Positions 1-7,196 are shown, counted from the stretch's first letter. The stretch is DNA of 10,683 bases from JBBDRV01 sp040905285 (GCA_040905285.1 JBBDRV010000045.1:1-10683), one strand, 5' to 3'. Notes: a model not told the origin generated them from the letters alone. Made by a program: numbers and translations.

Positions 1-862
1 CGACGCACTGTCGATAAGGGAACGTATTCTTGTTTCGCTTGAAACGGCTGAGCAGCTGGACCGTCCGGAGGACCGGAAACCCTACCTGACCTATGTGGTC
101 ATCGGCGGGGGACCGACCGGGGTGGAGATGGCCGGAGCCATTGCTGAAATCACCAAGAGAAGCATGATGCGTGATTACCGGAACGTACGTCGGGATGAAA
201 CGGGGATTTATCTGGTAGAGGCGGCTCCCCGTATTCTGAACGGATACCCGGAGTATCTTTCAGGCCGGGCTCTCCGCGACCTTAAAAAAATGGGTGTGAC
301 GGTGCTCCTGAATTCACCGGTAAAAGATATTGAAGGAAATGCCGTACAGCTGGGTCATCGCAGGATTAAAACGGCCAATATCATCTGGGCCGCCGGCGTG
401 ACTGCTTCGCCGCTTCTGAAAAGCCTTGACGCGGACCAGGACCGCCAGGGACGTATTAAAGTGAACCCGGACCTCAGCCTTCCCGGGTCTCCCGATATTT
501 TTGTCATCGGGGATGCTGCCTACCTGGAAAACACGAAGGGCGAACCCCTGCCGGCAATTGCACCGGTGGCCCTTCAGCAGGGGGAGCATGTGGGTAAACT
601 AATCAGGAAACAGAATCCGGCAACAGCCCGCAAACCGTTTCATTACACTGACAAGGGCAGCATGGCTACCATCGGAAGGGCCAAGGCGGTAGCGGACATC
701 AGGGGATTTCGTTTCACCGGATTTATCGCCTGGATGCTGTGGTCCGTCGTCCACATTTTCTTTCTTATCGGGTTTCGAAACCGTTTCCGTGTTTTTGCAG
801 AGTGGATGTGGTACTACTTCACATTTAAGAGGGGCGTCAGGCTGATCACAAAGAGGCCATGA
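1..862 (+). CDS. ndh: Type II NADH:quinone oxidoreductase (NDH-2), 5'-truncated by window edge
   Basis: FAD-containing, non-proton-pumping NADH dehydrogenase that passes electrons from NADH to membrane quinone. The reading frame is open from base 2, so the start and the N-terminal FAD-binding half lie outside the window. About 286 residues are visible, against a usual 420-450. In visible numbering, the NAD-binding glycine motif GGGPTG is at 35-40. The second FAD contact, with IGD followed by Ala-Ala-Tyr, is at 169-174. The quinone-site-like APVALQQG is at 187-194; the family usually has AQxAxQ there. A hydrophobic stretch near 239-257 and a basic/aromatic tail look like the C-terminal membrane anchor. 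It ends 15 bp from the convergent Fe-S carrier gene, with no obvious terminator between. The family call is firm; NADH rather than NADPH preference is inferred. Confidence 0.93.
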   Translation, partial: DALSIRERILVSLETAEQLDRPEDRKPYLTYVVIGGGPTGVEMAGAIAEITKRSMMRDYRNVRRDETGIYLVEAAPRILNGYPEYLSGRALRDLKKMGVTVLLNSPVKDIEGNAVQLGHRRIKTANIIWAAGVTASPLLKSLDADQDRQGRIKVNPDLSLPGSPDIFVIGDAAYLENTKGEPLPAIAPVALQQGEHVGKLIRKQNPATARKPFHYTDKGSMATIGRAKAVADIRGFRFTGFIAWMLWSVVHIFFLIGFRNRFRVFAEWMWYYFTFKRGVRLITKRP

Positions 863-877
863 ACCGAACTGACCGTG

Positions 878-1333
878 TCAGATGGCGAACGAGGCCCCGC
901 AGCCGCAATTTTCACTTGCATTGGGGTTGTCGAATGTAAATCCCCTGGCATCCAGTCCGTCCGGATAGTCGATCAGGACACCGTCCAGATAGATCAGGTG
1001 GCGCGGGTCGATTACGATGCTGATTCCTTCGCTTTCCACCTGCCTGTCCTCCCCGGTCTTGTAATCAAAGCCCAGTTTATAGTTCAGCCCCGAGCAGCCA
1101 CCGCCTTCAACAGCCATCCTCAGGAAAAGTCCCTCTTCCAGATCTTCATCCCTGCGGATTTTATTGATCTGCTTGGCTGCCCTGGCCGTCAGGGTGACCG
1201 GGTGATCACTGACCGGGTGATCACTGACAGGCGCGTCTTCATGCACCTCTGCAGGGCTGTCTTTCTGCTTGTCCTCCTCACTATCAATAAGGGAGGAGAT
1301 AACATCGTCCAGATTTTCATCAGGCATTGTCAT
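878..1333 (-). CDS. A-type iron-sulfur carrier (HesB/IscA/SufA/ErpA family) with acidic N-terminal extension
   Basis: Small cytoplasmic carrier that receives and delivers Fe-S clusters to apo-proteins. The conserved domain spans about residues 46-151. The three ligand cysteines are present: C80 in the GGGCSG context, and C143 and C145 in the C-terminal CGCG motif. At 151 residues it is longer than the usual 105-120, because of a roughly 45-residue acidic, probably disordered N-terminus (residues 1-45) that includes the tandem pentapeptide VSDHP-VSDHP. ATG at 1333 is used; an in-frame ATG two codons downstream is equally possible, and neither has a Shine-Dalgarno sequence. The start lies 11 bp after the AlbA_2 gene, so this is the last gene of the minus-strand run. 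Its presence with lipA is suggestive, since LipA consumes an Fe-S cluster. Whether it corresponds to IscA, SufA or ErpA cannot be decided from sequence, so no symbol is given. Confidence 0.92.
   Translation of the reverse strand: MTMPDENLDDVISSLIDSEEDKQKDSPAEVHEDAPVSDHPVSDHPVTLTARAAKQINKIRRDEDLEEGLFLRMAVEGGGCSGLNYKLGFDYKTGEDRQVESEGISIVIDPRHLIYLDGVLIDYPDGLDARGFTFDNPNASENCGCGASFAI
1196..1228. repeat. 15-bp in-frame tandem duplication within the Fe-S carrier gene
   Basis: The unit GACCGGGTGATCACT occurs at 1196-1210 and again at 1211-1225, followed by GAC (the first 3 bases of a third copy). The length is five codons, and on the coding strand it encodes VSDHP twice in the N-terminal extension. 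Each unit contains the 8-bp palindrome GTGATCAC (1202-1209 and 1217-1224). It is read directly from sequence and looks like a recent slippage or duplication product in an unconstrained region. Confidence 0.95.
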
Positions 1334-1344
1334 AGGTAACTGCT

Positions 1345-2022
1345 TTATTTTGTTCGCTGCGAAAATGTAAAATACTCAACATTAGCCCGGGATGACAAAC
1401 TAAGTATTCCGGCGCTAACCAGATTAACCAGTATCCTCGAGGACCGGAATGTGGTAACGTTTATCAAATGAGCATATTTCTCCACTGTTATCTCTCCGTA
1501 TTCATTCAAATACCGGAATAACTTCTGCTCCCTGTCCCCGTATTCGAAGGTAACACCTTCTCCCTTCGTTTCATTTTTGAGGACTTCAATCATTTCGTCA
1601 CTCGCCAGCATGCTCTCATCATGTCGTCTGATGAATACCAGCCGTTGATTTTTGCCCCTGATGTAAACCGGTTTGATCTCTGCTTCCGGCACCCGGATAA
1701 CCATCACGTCGACATCTGAATAATGAACCAGTTCAATGGTTATGGAAATAGCGGGTTTGCAGATTTCAAGGGCCGCCTTTTGAAGGAGGTATTCCTCTTC
1801 AAAGTATTCCTGAATGCCGGTAACTCTTTTGTCGTCATCCACACCGATCAGTATCGTGCCCCCATCGGTATTGGCAAACGCGGCAATTTCACGCGCAATT
1901 TTGCCGGCATCCGGAGTTGTTTTCTTGAATTCGAGATAACTTCCCTCTCCCGTTTGAACCAGATTTCTCAGGTCTCCGGGATGCATGGAAGAAATGGTTA
2001 TGGGGACGTCTGAATCATTCAT
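1345..2022 (-). CDS. AlbA_2 (Schlafen-type) DNA-binding-domain protein with C-terminal winged-helix-like region
   Basis: Function unknown. From the ATG at 2022 the protein is 225 residues. The N-terminal half (about 15-145) has the hallmarks of the AlbA_2/Schlafen putative DNA- or RNA-binding domain: GEGSYLEFKK at 25-34, then FANTDGGTILIGVDDD at 49-64, and a later basic stretch around 123-134. The C-terminal part (about 163-222) looks like a winged helix: a helical YLNEYGEIT segment, a recognition-helix-like FRSSRILVNLVSAGIL, then a beta-like end. The frame extends upstream to a TTG at 2097 that overlaps the gpsA stop (TTGA); that start would add 25 residues. I prefer ATG because the extension is hydrophobic and lies outside the domain, but coupling to gpsA through TTG is possible. 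Such proteins are often annotated 'ATP-binding', but no Walker motif is visible here. A transcriptional or nucleic-acid role is inferred. Confidence 0.8.
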   Translation of the reverse strand: MNDSDVPITISSMHPGDLRNLVQTGEGSYLEFKKTTPDAGKIAREIAAFANTDGGTILIGVDDDKRVTGIQEYFEEEYLLQKAALEICKPAISITIELVHYSDVDVMVIRVPEAEIKPVYIRGKNQRLVFIRRHDESMLASDEMIEVLKNETKGEGVTFEYGDREQKLFRYLNEYGEITVEKYAHLINVTTFRSSRILVNLVSAGILSLSSRANVEYFTFSQRTK

Positions 2023-2093
2023 TGCTTCGTGAATTGATGCATTAAGGATAACTACCGGATATAAATATTTGATGAAGCAGCCAACAGACTTCC

Positions 2094-3104
2094 TCAAATA
2101 ATAATCTCTTCCTTAGCAATACGTGTCATCAGCTCATATAGTGCATCGCCTGGTTCAACTTCATGAAAAAGGACGTTGTACACCGCTTCAGTAATCGGCA
2201 TTTCCACATGATTTCTCTCCGCCCAGTGGTGAACCGACCTCGCCGTTTTAATCCCCTCGGCAATCATGTTCATCCCGGCAATAATATCATCGAATTTCTC
2301 TCCCCTGCCAATCTTATAGCCGACATACCGGTTCCGGCTGTGTTTACTGGTACAGGTAACGATCAGGTCGCCCATTCCCGTCAGCCCCGAGAAGGTGTCC
2401 GGGGAGGCTCCCAGCATCGTCCCCATTCTCTTCATTTCGTGCAGGCCCCGGGTAATCAGAGCGGCTTTGGCATTGTCACCCAGTTCGGCACCATCCACAA
2501 TCCCTGCAGCGATAGCCATGATGTTTTTCAACGATCCGCCAATTTCGACACCGGTGATGTCATGATTCAGGTAGACTCTGAACATCGGAGTCATAAAGGT
2601 CTCCTGGATAGCTATTGCCGTTCTTTTGGAGTAGGCAGCCGCAACCACCGTGGTCGGCTTGAAATGCCCTACCTCTTCGGCGTGACTGGGTCCATACAAT
2701 ACGCCGATCCGGTCTTTTGCCACCGTCCCTTCCAGCACATCGATCAGAACCCGGGACATCGTCATGAACGTATTCTCTTCGATCCCTTTGGAAACGGCAA
2801 CTACCAGTTCGTCACCATCAAGGTAAGGCCTGATCGTTTCCGCCACCTCCCTCACTGCGTGTGATGGTGTGGCGATCACCACCATTTCGGCATCCGGCAA
2901 CGCATCTCTGTAATCAGTCGTGCAGATGACAGATTCGGGTAGTTCGACATCACTGAGATAAGAGGGATTAAACCGGTTGGCATTGATTCCTTCGGCAACC
3001 TCTGTTTCCCGGGCCCAGAGAGTCACGCTGCGCCCGTTTCGGGCCAGAATAACGGATAAAGCTGTTCCAAAACTTCCGGCACCTATAATACTTATCTTTT
3101 TCAC
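2094..3104 (-). CDS. gpsA: Glycerol-3-phosphate dehydrogenase [NAD(P)+] GpsA
   Basis: Cytosolic enzyme reducing dihydroxyacetone phosphate to sn-glycerol-3-phosphate, the backbone for phospholipid synthesis. The 336 residues match the family length. The Rossmann motif GAGSFGTAL is at 8-16, VSKGIE at 104-109, and YGPSHAEEV at 137-145. The catalytic lysine K193 sits in GGSLKN (189-194). The substrate-loop motif GLTGMGDLIVTCTSKHSRN begins at 240. The start codon is GTG at 3104, which overlaps the plsY stop as GTGA, a classic arrangement for translational coupling. No separate ribosome-binding site is visible. Its product is the substrate of the upstream-encoded PlsY, so the pair forms a two-step pathway. 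The protein ends in three isoleucine codons directly before TGA. Confidence 0.98.
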   Translation of the reverse strand: MKKISIIGAGSFGTALSVILARNGRSVTLWARETEVAEGINANRFNPSYLSDVELPESVICTTDYRDALPDAEMVVIATPSHAVREVAETIRPYLDGDELVVAVSKGIEENTFMTMSRVLIDVLEGTVAKDRIGVLYGPSHAEEVGHFKPTTVVAAAYSKRTAIAIQETFMTPMFRVYLNHDITGVEIGGSLKNIMAIAAGIVDGAELGDNAKAALITRGLHEMKRMGTMLGASPDTFSGLTGMGDLIVTCTSKHSRNRYVGYKIGRGEKFDDIIAGMNMIAEGIKTARSVHHWAERNHVEMPITEAVYNVLFHEVEPGDALYELMTRIAKEEIII

Positions 3105-3793
3105 GCAGGACTCTGGTCTTCGTTAATACGGCCTTTTGAAGGTTTGAATGACGAAACTCTGTTTTCTGTCCCCTTCCAAAGCCTTCTAATATTAGCGTGG
3201 TGTTTAGCTATTATAACCAACGCCAGCACACTTGTAAAAATAAGCACACTGGTATCTATGGACCAGTCAAAAAATTTGATTAGTGTGAACTGGGAAAGCG
3301 GATAGACGATCGATGCGATCATGGTTCCCAGAGAAACATACCGGGTCAACAGTATAACGGAAACAAAAACAATGACAGAAATGCTGATCGACAGTGGCTC
3401 GATACCGTAAAGCATACCTGCCGCAGTGGCAGCGCCTTTGCCGCCTTCGAAAGAAGCGTATAGGGGAAACATATGGCCTGTAACGGATAATAGTCCACAA
3501 GAGATTTTCAAAAAGGAATCCATATCCCAAACCGCCGGCGCTACAGGTCCCGATCCGATATGATAGGCAATCTGGCTGATCACCGCAGTACAAAGAAACC
3601 CTTTTGAAAAATCGATCATAAGCACGGCCACCCCCGCCTTCCACCCTAAAATCCGGAACGTGTTGGTGGCTCCTGCATTTCCGCTTCCATAGTCCCTGAT
3701 GTCTATACTCTTGTAAAGCTTTCCCATCCAGAGAGAGCTGGGAATTGATCCAATCAGATAGGAAGCCAGTAAGACAGTAACTAATGACAGCAT
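3101..3793 (-). CDS. plsY: Acyl-phosphate:glycerol-3-phosphate acyltransferase PlsY
   Basis: Integral membrane enzyme transferring an acyl chain from acyl-phosphate to glycerol-3-phosphate, giving lysophosphatidate. The 230 residues include the three conserved motifs of the family: SIPSS at 16-20; GSGNAGATN at 36-44; and GHMFP (106-110) followed by FEGGKGAAT (115-123). The C-terminal signature HHANIRRL with GTENR is at 198-212. Hydrophobic segments near 1-18, 53-78, 95-112, 134-150, 155-172 and 182-197 suit a polytopic protein. The cytosolic tail after 212 is polar and slightly long. The ATG at 3793 is directly preceded by a small inverted repeat instead of a ribosome-binding site. The gene overlaps gpsA by 4 bp and lies 96 bp after lipA, so it may also have its own promoter. 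Confidence 0.97.
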   Translation of the reverse strand: MLSLVTVLLASYLIGSIPSSLWMGKLYKSIDIRDYGSGNAGATNTFRILGWKAGVAVLMIDFSKGFLCTAVISQIAYHIGSGPVAPAVWDMDSFLKISCGLLSVTGHMFPLYASFEGGKGAATAAGMLYGIEPLSISISVIVFVSVILLTRYVSLGTMIASIVYPLSQFTLIKFFDWSIDTSVLIFTSVLALVIIAKHHANIRRLWKGTENRVSSFKPSKGRINEDQSPA

Positions 3794-3807
3794 TGGAAGC
3801 GTTTCCA
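3794..3807 (-). promoter_or_regulatory. Inverted repeat abutting the plsY start codon
   Basis: The plus strand reads TGGAAGCGTTTCCA, which matches its own reverse complement at 12 of 14 positions and has a central CG. In the plsY transcript it folds as a 5-bp stem UGGAA/UUCCA with a 4-base loop, ending on the base before AUG. As DNA it resembles LacI-type operators with a central CpG; as RNA it would sit where a ribosome-binding site belongs. The repeat itself is certain; the function is speculative. Confidence 0.4.
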
Positions 3808-3835
3808 GGGTTAATGGACAAGCAAAAACCGATAG

Positions 3836-3865
3836 ATTATAATGAATTAACTTCGGTTAAGCGAA
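3836..3865 (-). promoter_or_regulatory. Candidate promoter for plsY-gpsA in the lipA-plsY gap
   Basis: On the minus strand a perfect TATAAT lies at 3841-3836, about 42 bases upstream of the plsY ATG. A weak -35-like TTCGCT (3865-3860) precedes it with an 18-bp spacer. A near-palindrome, TTCGGTTAAGCGAA on the plus strand (3852-3865, 12 of 14 positions symmetric), covers the -35 region and could be an operator. Primary sigma factors of Bacteroidota often use a different consensus, so the match may be chance in an AT-rich gap. Confidence 0.25.
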
Positions 3866-3889
3866 CCTTGGGGATACTGAACCATTTTA

Positions 3890-4768
3890 TCAGACATGCC
3901 GCTCGGCATGATAGGAAGAACGTACGAGGGGACCGCTTTCAACATGTTCGATGCCGCAATGTTCTCCTATCTCCTTGTATTCGGCAAATTGGTCAGGGTG
4001 AATCCATTCGACAACCGGATGGTGCATCTTGGTTGGCTGCATGTACTGACCAATGGTTAAAACATCCACCTGGTGATCCGCACAATCCTGCATCAGCCGG
4101 ATCACCTCTTCCCGCGTTTCACCCAGCCCGACCATTATACCGGTTTTGCTTCGAAGCCCCTGTGCCTTGGTCCTTTCAAGCAGCTCCAGGGAACGCCCGT
4201 ATTTGGCCTGCGGCCGGACCGTCCGGTAAAGGCGTGGAACGGTTTCAAGATTATGGCTTAAAACATCCGGCGGGGTATCGATAACAATTTGAAGGGCATC
4301 CCAGACGCCACGGAAATCAGGGATCAGGGATTCAATCGTGACTCCGGAAATTTCCTCCCTCAGAATCCTGTGGGTTTCGGCGAAAACCGGAGCGCCGCCG
4401 TCTTTCCGCTCATCACGGTTTACGGATGTAAGGACCACATGCCGGAGTTTCATTTTTTTTGCTGCATCCGCAACACGCCGCGGTTCATCCCAGTCAAGTT
4501 CCTGCGGGGGCCGCCCGGTCTTGACGGCACAAAAGGAGCAGGATCGGGTGCAAACGTCCCCCAGAATCATGAACGTGGCTGTACCCGCTCCCCAGCACTC
4601 CCCCATATTCGGGCACCTGGCTTCGGAACAGACGGTATTCAGATTATGTTTTCTGATCGTCTCTGAAACTTCCTTGAATTTTTCACCCGAAGGGAGCTTG
4701 ACCCTCAGCCAGTCAGGTCTCCGCTGGCCTGGTGTACCTTTTTCAATGACGTCTAATTCCTTAATCAT
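3890..4768 (-). CDS. lipA: Lipoyl synthase LipA (radical SAM)
   Basis: Radical SAM enzyme that inserts two sulfur atoms into the octanoyl chain bound to E2 or GcvH domains, giving the lipoyl cofactor. Both cluster motifs are intact in the 292 residues. The auxiliary cluster ligands are C47, C52 and C58 (CSEARCPNMGEC). The SAM-binding cluster is C73, C77 and C80 (CTRSCSFC). The C-terminal RSSYHAE begins at 283 and supplies the serine ligand of the auxiliary cluster. SVNRDE and the downstream DGGA at about 114-125 are family-typical. The ATG at 4768 lies inside the end of lipB, an 8-bp overlap, so the two are almost certainly cotranscribed. The auxiliary cluster is sacrificed as sulfur donor, which fits the Fe-S carrier gene further along the same strand. 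Confidence 0.98.
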   Translation of the reverse strand: MIKELDVIEKGTPGQRRPDWLRVKLPSGEKFKEVSETIRKHNLNTVCSEARCPNMGECWGAGTATFMILGDVCTRSCSFCAVKTGRPPQELDWDEPRRVADAAKKMKLRHVVLTSVNRDERKDGGAPVFAETHRILREEISGVTIESLIPDFRGVWDALQIVIDTPPDVLSHNLETVPRLYRTVRPQAKYGRSLELLERTKAQGLRSKTGIMVGLGETREEVIRLMQDCADHQVDVLTIGQYMQPTKMHHPVVEWIHPDQFAEYKEIGEHCGIEHVESGPLVRSSYHAERHV

Positions 4769-5564
4769 GCTCTGTATTGAAATTTCCGGATCTGTTGATT
4801 TTCGTTCGTGGAAGATACGAAAATTGCTCTTCGCTTTCAGGAAGTTTGGCCCCTTCTATATAGCGGATGCCGAATACCTCCGAGAAATGATGCAGCACCA
4901 CCGCTTTTACGTCGGCCATATCCATTTTATCTCCTTTGAGCTCGGACAAACTGGTGACTTTTTTGTCGCTGATTCCACACGGCACAATGTGCCCGAAATA
5001 ATCAAGGTCCGTATTCACATTAAAGGCAAAACCGTGCATCGTTACCCAGCGTGAGCAGCGAATGCCCATCGCACAGATTTTTTTGTCATCTATCCATACA
5101 CCGGTAAGCCCGTCGATTCTTTCTGCTGTCAGACCGTAATCGGCACATACCCTGATTATCACCTCTTCCAGAAACCGGAGGTATTTGTGGATGTCGGTAA
5201 AGTAGCGATCCAGATCAAGAATCGGGTAGCCCACTATCTGACCCGGACCGTGATAGGTAATGTCCCCGCCCCTGTCATTCTCGACAAATTCCGCATCGAT
5301 TTGTTTCAGCTCGGCCGTCCCTTTCAGTAAATGGGCAACGTTTCCGCTTTTGCCGAGCGTATAAACGTGTGGATGCTCAACAAACAAAAGTACATCATTG
5401 GATAAGGGCCCCCTATGCTGATCCTCACGAAGCCTGATTTTTTCATCAATCAGCCGCTTCTGTATACTTTTTTGAAGCTTCCAGGTGCTCTTGTAACGGG
5501 AGTATCCAAGATCATAAAACTCTATTCCATTGATCTGCCTCTCTGTGGGTATCCTGCTTTTCAT
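4761..5564 (-). CDS. lipB: Octanoyltransferase LipB
   Basis: Transfers octanoate from octanoyl-ACP to the lysine of lipoyl domains, the step before LipA. The 267 residues are longer than the roughly 210-230 of many homologues, with extra sequence at both ends (about 1-15 and 238-267). Signature motifs are present: RGGDITYHGPGQ at 98-109, then IVGYPILDL. The KKICAMGIR segment contains the likely catalytic lysine K162, and HGFAFNVNTDL follows. The catalytic cysteine is C196 in the VPCGI context. The ATG at 5564 is preceded by AGGA only one base away, too close for a normal Shine-Dalgarno. A 68-bp, T-rich (coding strand) gap separates it from lpdA; no convincing terminator hairpin is seen there, so cotranscription with lpdA is likely. 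Confidence 0.97.
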   Translation of the reverse strand: MKSRIPTERQINGIEFYDLGYSRYKSTWKLQKSIQKRLIDEKIRLREDQHRGPLSNDVLLFVEHPHVYTLGKSGNVAHLLKGTAELKQIDAEFVENDRGGDITYHGPGQIVGYPILDLDRYFTDIHKYLRFLEEVIIRVCADYGLTAERIDGLTGVWIDDKKICAMGIRCSRWVTMHGFAFNVNTDLDYFGHIVPCGISDKKVTSLSELKGDKMDMADVKAVVLHHFSEVFGIRYIEGAKLPESEEQFSYLPRTKINRSGNFNTEHD

Positions 5565-5632
5565 TCCTGATTACACTAAAAAATATTGAAAGAAAAAGTA
5601 AAAGAGTCGTTCCTGCAGAGCCTGTCCGCGGC

Positions 5633-7051
5633 TTATTTTTTCGGTTTGGAACCCAGATGAACCCCTTCTCCATAGGCTTCAGCTGCTGCTTCCATAACCG
5701 CTTCGCTCATTGTCGGATGGGGATGTACGGCATTGATAATTTCATGCCCCGTCGTTTCGAGATCCCGCGCGACCACCACCTCAGCAATCAGCTCCGTGAC
5801 GTGAGAGCCGATCATGTGGCAGCCGAGCCATTCTCCATACTTGTCATCAAAGACCACTTTTATAAATCCTTCTTCATGTCCCAGCCCTGCAGCCTTTCCG
5901 CTGGCGGAAAAAGGAAATTTTCCCACTTTGATATCGTACCCCTCATCCTTCGCCTGCTGTTCCGTAAGGCCGACCGAAGCAATCTGGGGCTCGCAGTAGG
6001 TACATCCGGGAATATTGTCATAATCGATGGAACCGGGATCTATACCGGCCAGTTTTTCCACGCAGACCGTGGCTTCATGGGTCGCTTTGTGGGCCAGCCA
6101 AGGTGCACCCGCCACATCCCCGATAGCGTAAATGCCATCTGCCGTTGTCTGATAGGTGTCCCGGTTGATTTTAATGGCTCCCTTTTCATGGTCAACGCCC
6201 GCTTTGTCCAGGCCCATATTTTCCACATTGCCGGCGACACCCACGGCAGACAGTACCAGGTCCGCCTCAATTTCTTCTGTCCCTTTGGGGGTCTTGACCG
6301 TCACCTTAACGCCTTTTCCTTTTTTCTTTACATTCTCTACAGAACTACCGGTAAAGATCGTCATGCCTTTCTTCTTGTATATCTTGCCGAGTTCCCTGCC
6401 GATATCCTTGTCCTCTATAGGGACCAGCGTATCCTGAAGCTCGACAATGGTCACATCTGTACCGATTGTATTGTAGAAATAGGCAAATTCAATGCCGATG
6501 GCCCCTGCGCCGATAACCACCATTTTTTTCGGCTGCTTCTTCAACTGCATGGCATCCTCATAGCCTATCACCATCTTCCCGTCAATCGGTATATTGGGCA
6601 ACTCCCTGGGGCGGGCGCCGGTAGCAACGATAAAATGTTTGGCGCTGATGCTCTCCGTTTCCTTGCCTTTTTCATCCTGTACCGCAAGCTCCCCGGCAGA
6701 CTTGAATACACCGGTTCCCATGAAAACATCAACCTTGTTGGCTTTCATAAGAAACCGGACCCCTTTGCTCATCTTGTCAGCCACCTTGCGGCTTCGCTTG
6801 ATCACTCCTGGAAAATCAACGGAAAATTCCTTGACTTTCACTCCATAGTCAGCTGCATGGTCAATGGATTCATAAACTTCGGCTGACCGCAACAGCGCTT
6901 TGGTTGGTATACAGCCTATATTCAGACAGACTCCTCCCAGGTGCCTTTTCTCCACAATTGCTGTGTTAAACCCGAGCTGGGAAGCCCTGATGGCTGCTAC
7001 ATAACCGCCGGGTCCGCTTCCTATTACACATACATCAAATTCTTTTGCCAT
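5633..7051 (-). CDS. lpdA: Dihydrolipoyl dehydrogenase (E3)
   Basis: FAD enzyme that re-oxidises dihydrolipoyl groups of 2-oxoacid dehydrogenase and glycine cleavage complexes with NAD+. The 472 residues are standard. The FAD motif GSGPGG is at 11-16. The redox-active disulfide C42/C47 lies in GGVCLNIGCIPTKALL. The NAD motif GAGAIG is at 181-186, and a second FAD contact IGD precedes VAGAPWLAHKA. The C-terminal HPHPTMSE (443-450) carries the catalytic His445-Glu450 pair. There is no N-terminal lipoyl domain. It is the first gene of the minus-strand run. The physical link to lipB and lipA joins cofactor synthesis with the enzyme that uses the cofactor. Its upstream region is the repeat-rich divergent spacer. 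No E1 or E2 gene is within the window. Confidence 0.98.
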   Translation of the reverse strand: MAKEFDVCVIGSGPGGYVAAIRASQLGFNTAIVEKRHLGGVCLNIGCIPTKALLRSAEVYESIDHAADYGVKVKEFSVDFPGVIKRSRKVADKMSKGVRFLMKANKVDVFMGTGVFKSAGELAVQDEKGKETESISAKHFIVATGARPRELPNIPIDGKMVIGYEDAMQLKKQPKKMVVIGAGAIGIEFAYFYNTIGTDVTIVELQDTLVPIEDKDIGRELGKIYKKKGMTIFTGSSVENVKKKGKGVKVTVKTPKGTEEIEADLVLSAVGVAGNVENMGLDKAGVDHEKGAIKINRDTYQTTADGIYAIGDVAGAPWLAHKATHEATVCVEKLAGIDPGSIDYDNIPGCTYCEPQIASVGLTEQQAKDEGYDIKVGKFPFSASGKAAGLGHEEGFIKVVFDDKYGEWLGCHMIGSHVTELIAEVVVARDLETTGHEIINAVHPHPTMSEAVMEAAAEAYGEGVHLGSKPKK

Positions 7052-7087
7052 GATAAAACCATTCTGTTCTTAGTTATTGGTAACAAT

Positions 7088-7099
7088 ACTACCAGTAGT
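7088..7099. repeat. Short palindrome ACTACCAGTAGT upstream of lpdA
   Basis: A perfect 5-bp inverted repeat with a 2-bp centre lies 37 bp upstream of the lpdA start. It is flanked by TAAC at 7081-7084 and GTTA at 7098-7101, which are also inverted relative to each other. The position suits an operator or core-promoter overlap for lpdA, but a dyad this short can occur by chance. Confidence 0.4.
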
Positions 7100-7128
7100 T
7101 AGCTCTTATTATCGGCTGTACGTCAGCA

Positions 7129-7170
7129 GGGGAATTTAAGGAACTTCCTTCAGATAATTAAATTATCCCC
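7129..7170. repeat. Nested inverted repeats capable of forming a large hairpin
   Basis: GGGGA (7129-7133) pairs with TCCCC (7166-7170), and ATTTAA (7134-7139) pairs with TTAAAT (7158-7163). This makes an 11-bp stem with a 2-base bulge (7164-7165) and an 18-base loop. Two further palindromes overlap it: AAGGAACTTCCTT (7138-7150, 6+1+6) and GATAATTAAATTATC (7153-7167, 7+1+7), both perfect. There is no following T-run on either strand that would make it a typical intrinsic terminator. Regulatory binding is an inference. Confidence 0.6.
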
Positions 7171-7196
7171 GAAACAGGCATCCAAATGATTCCTTC

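Noticed and set aside
863..877. Terminator between the convergent NDH-2 and Fe-S carrier genes
   Set aside because: Only 15 bp separate the stops, and no stem-loop or T-run is visible there.
5657..6886. A 409-codon open frame on the plus strand, antisense to lpdA
   Set aside because: It lies wholly inside lpdA, whose protein is unmistakable. The translation has no recognisable domain and is best explained as a codon-bias shadow.
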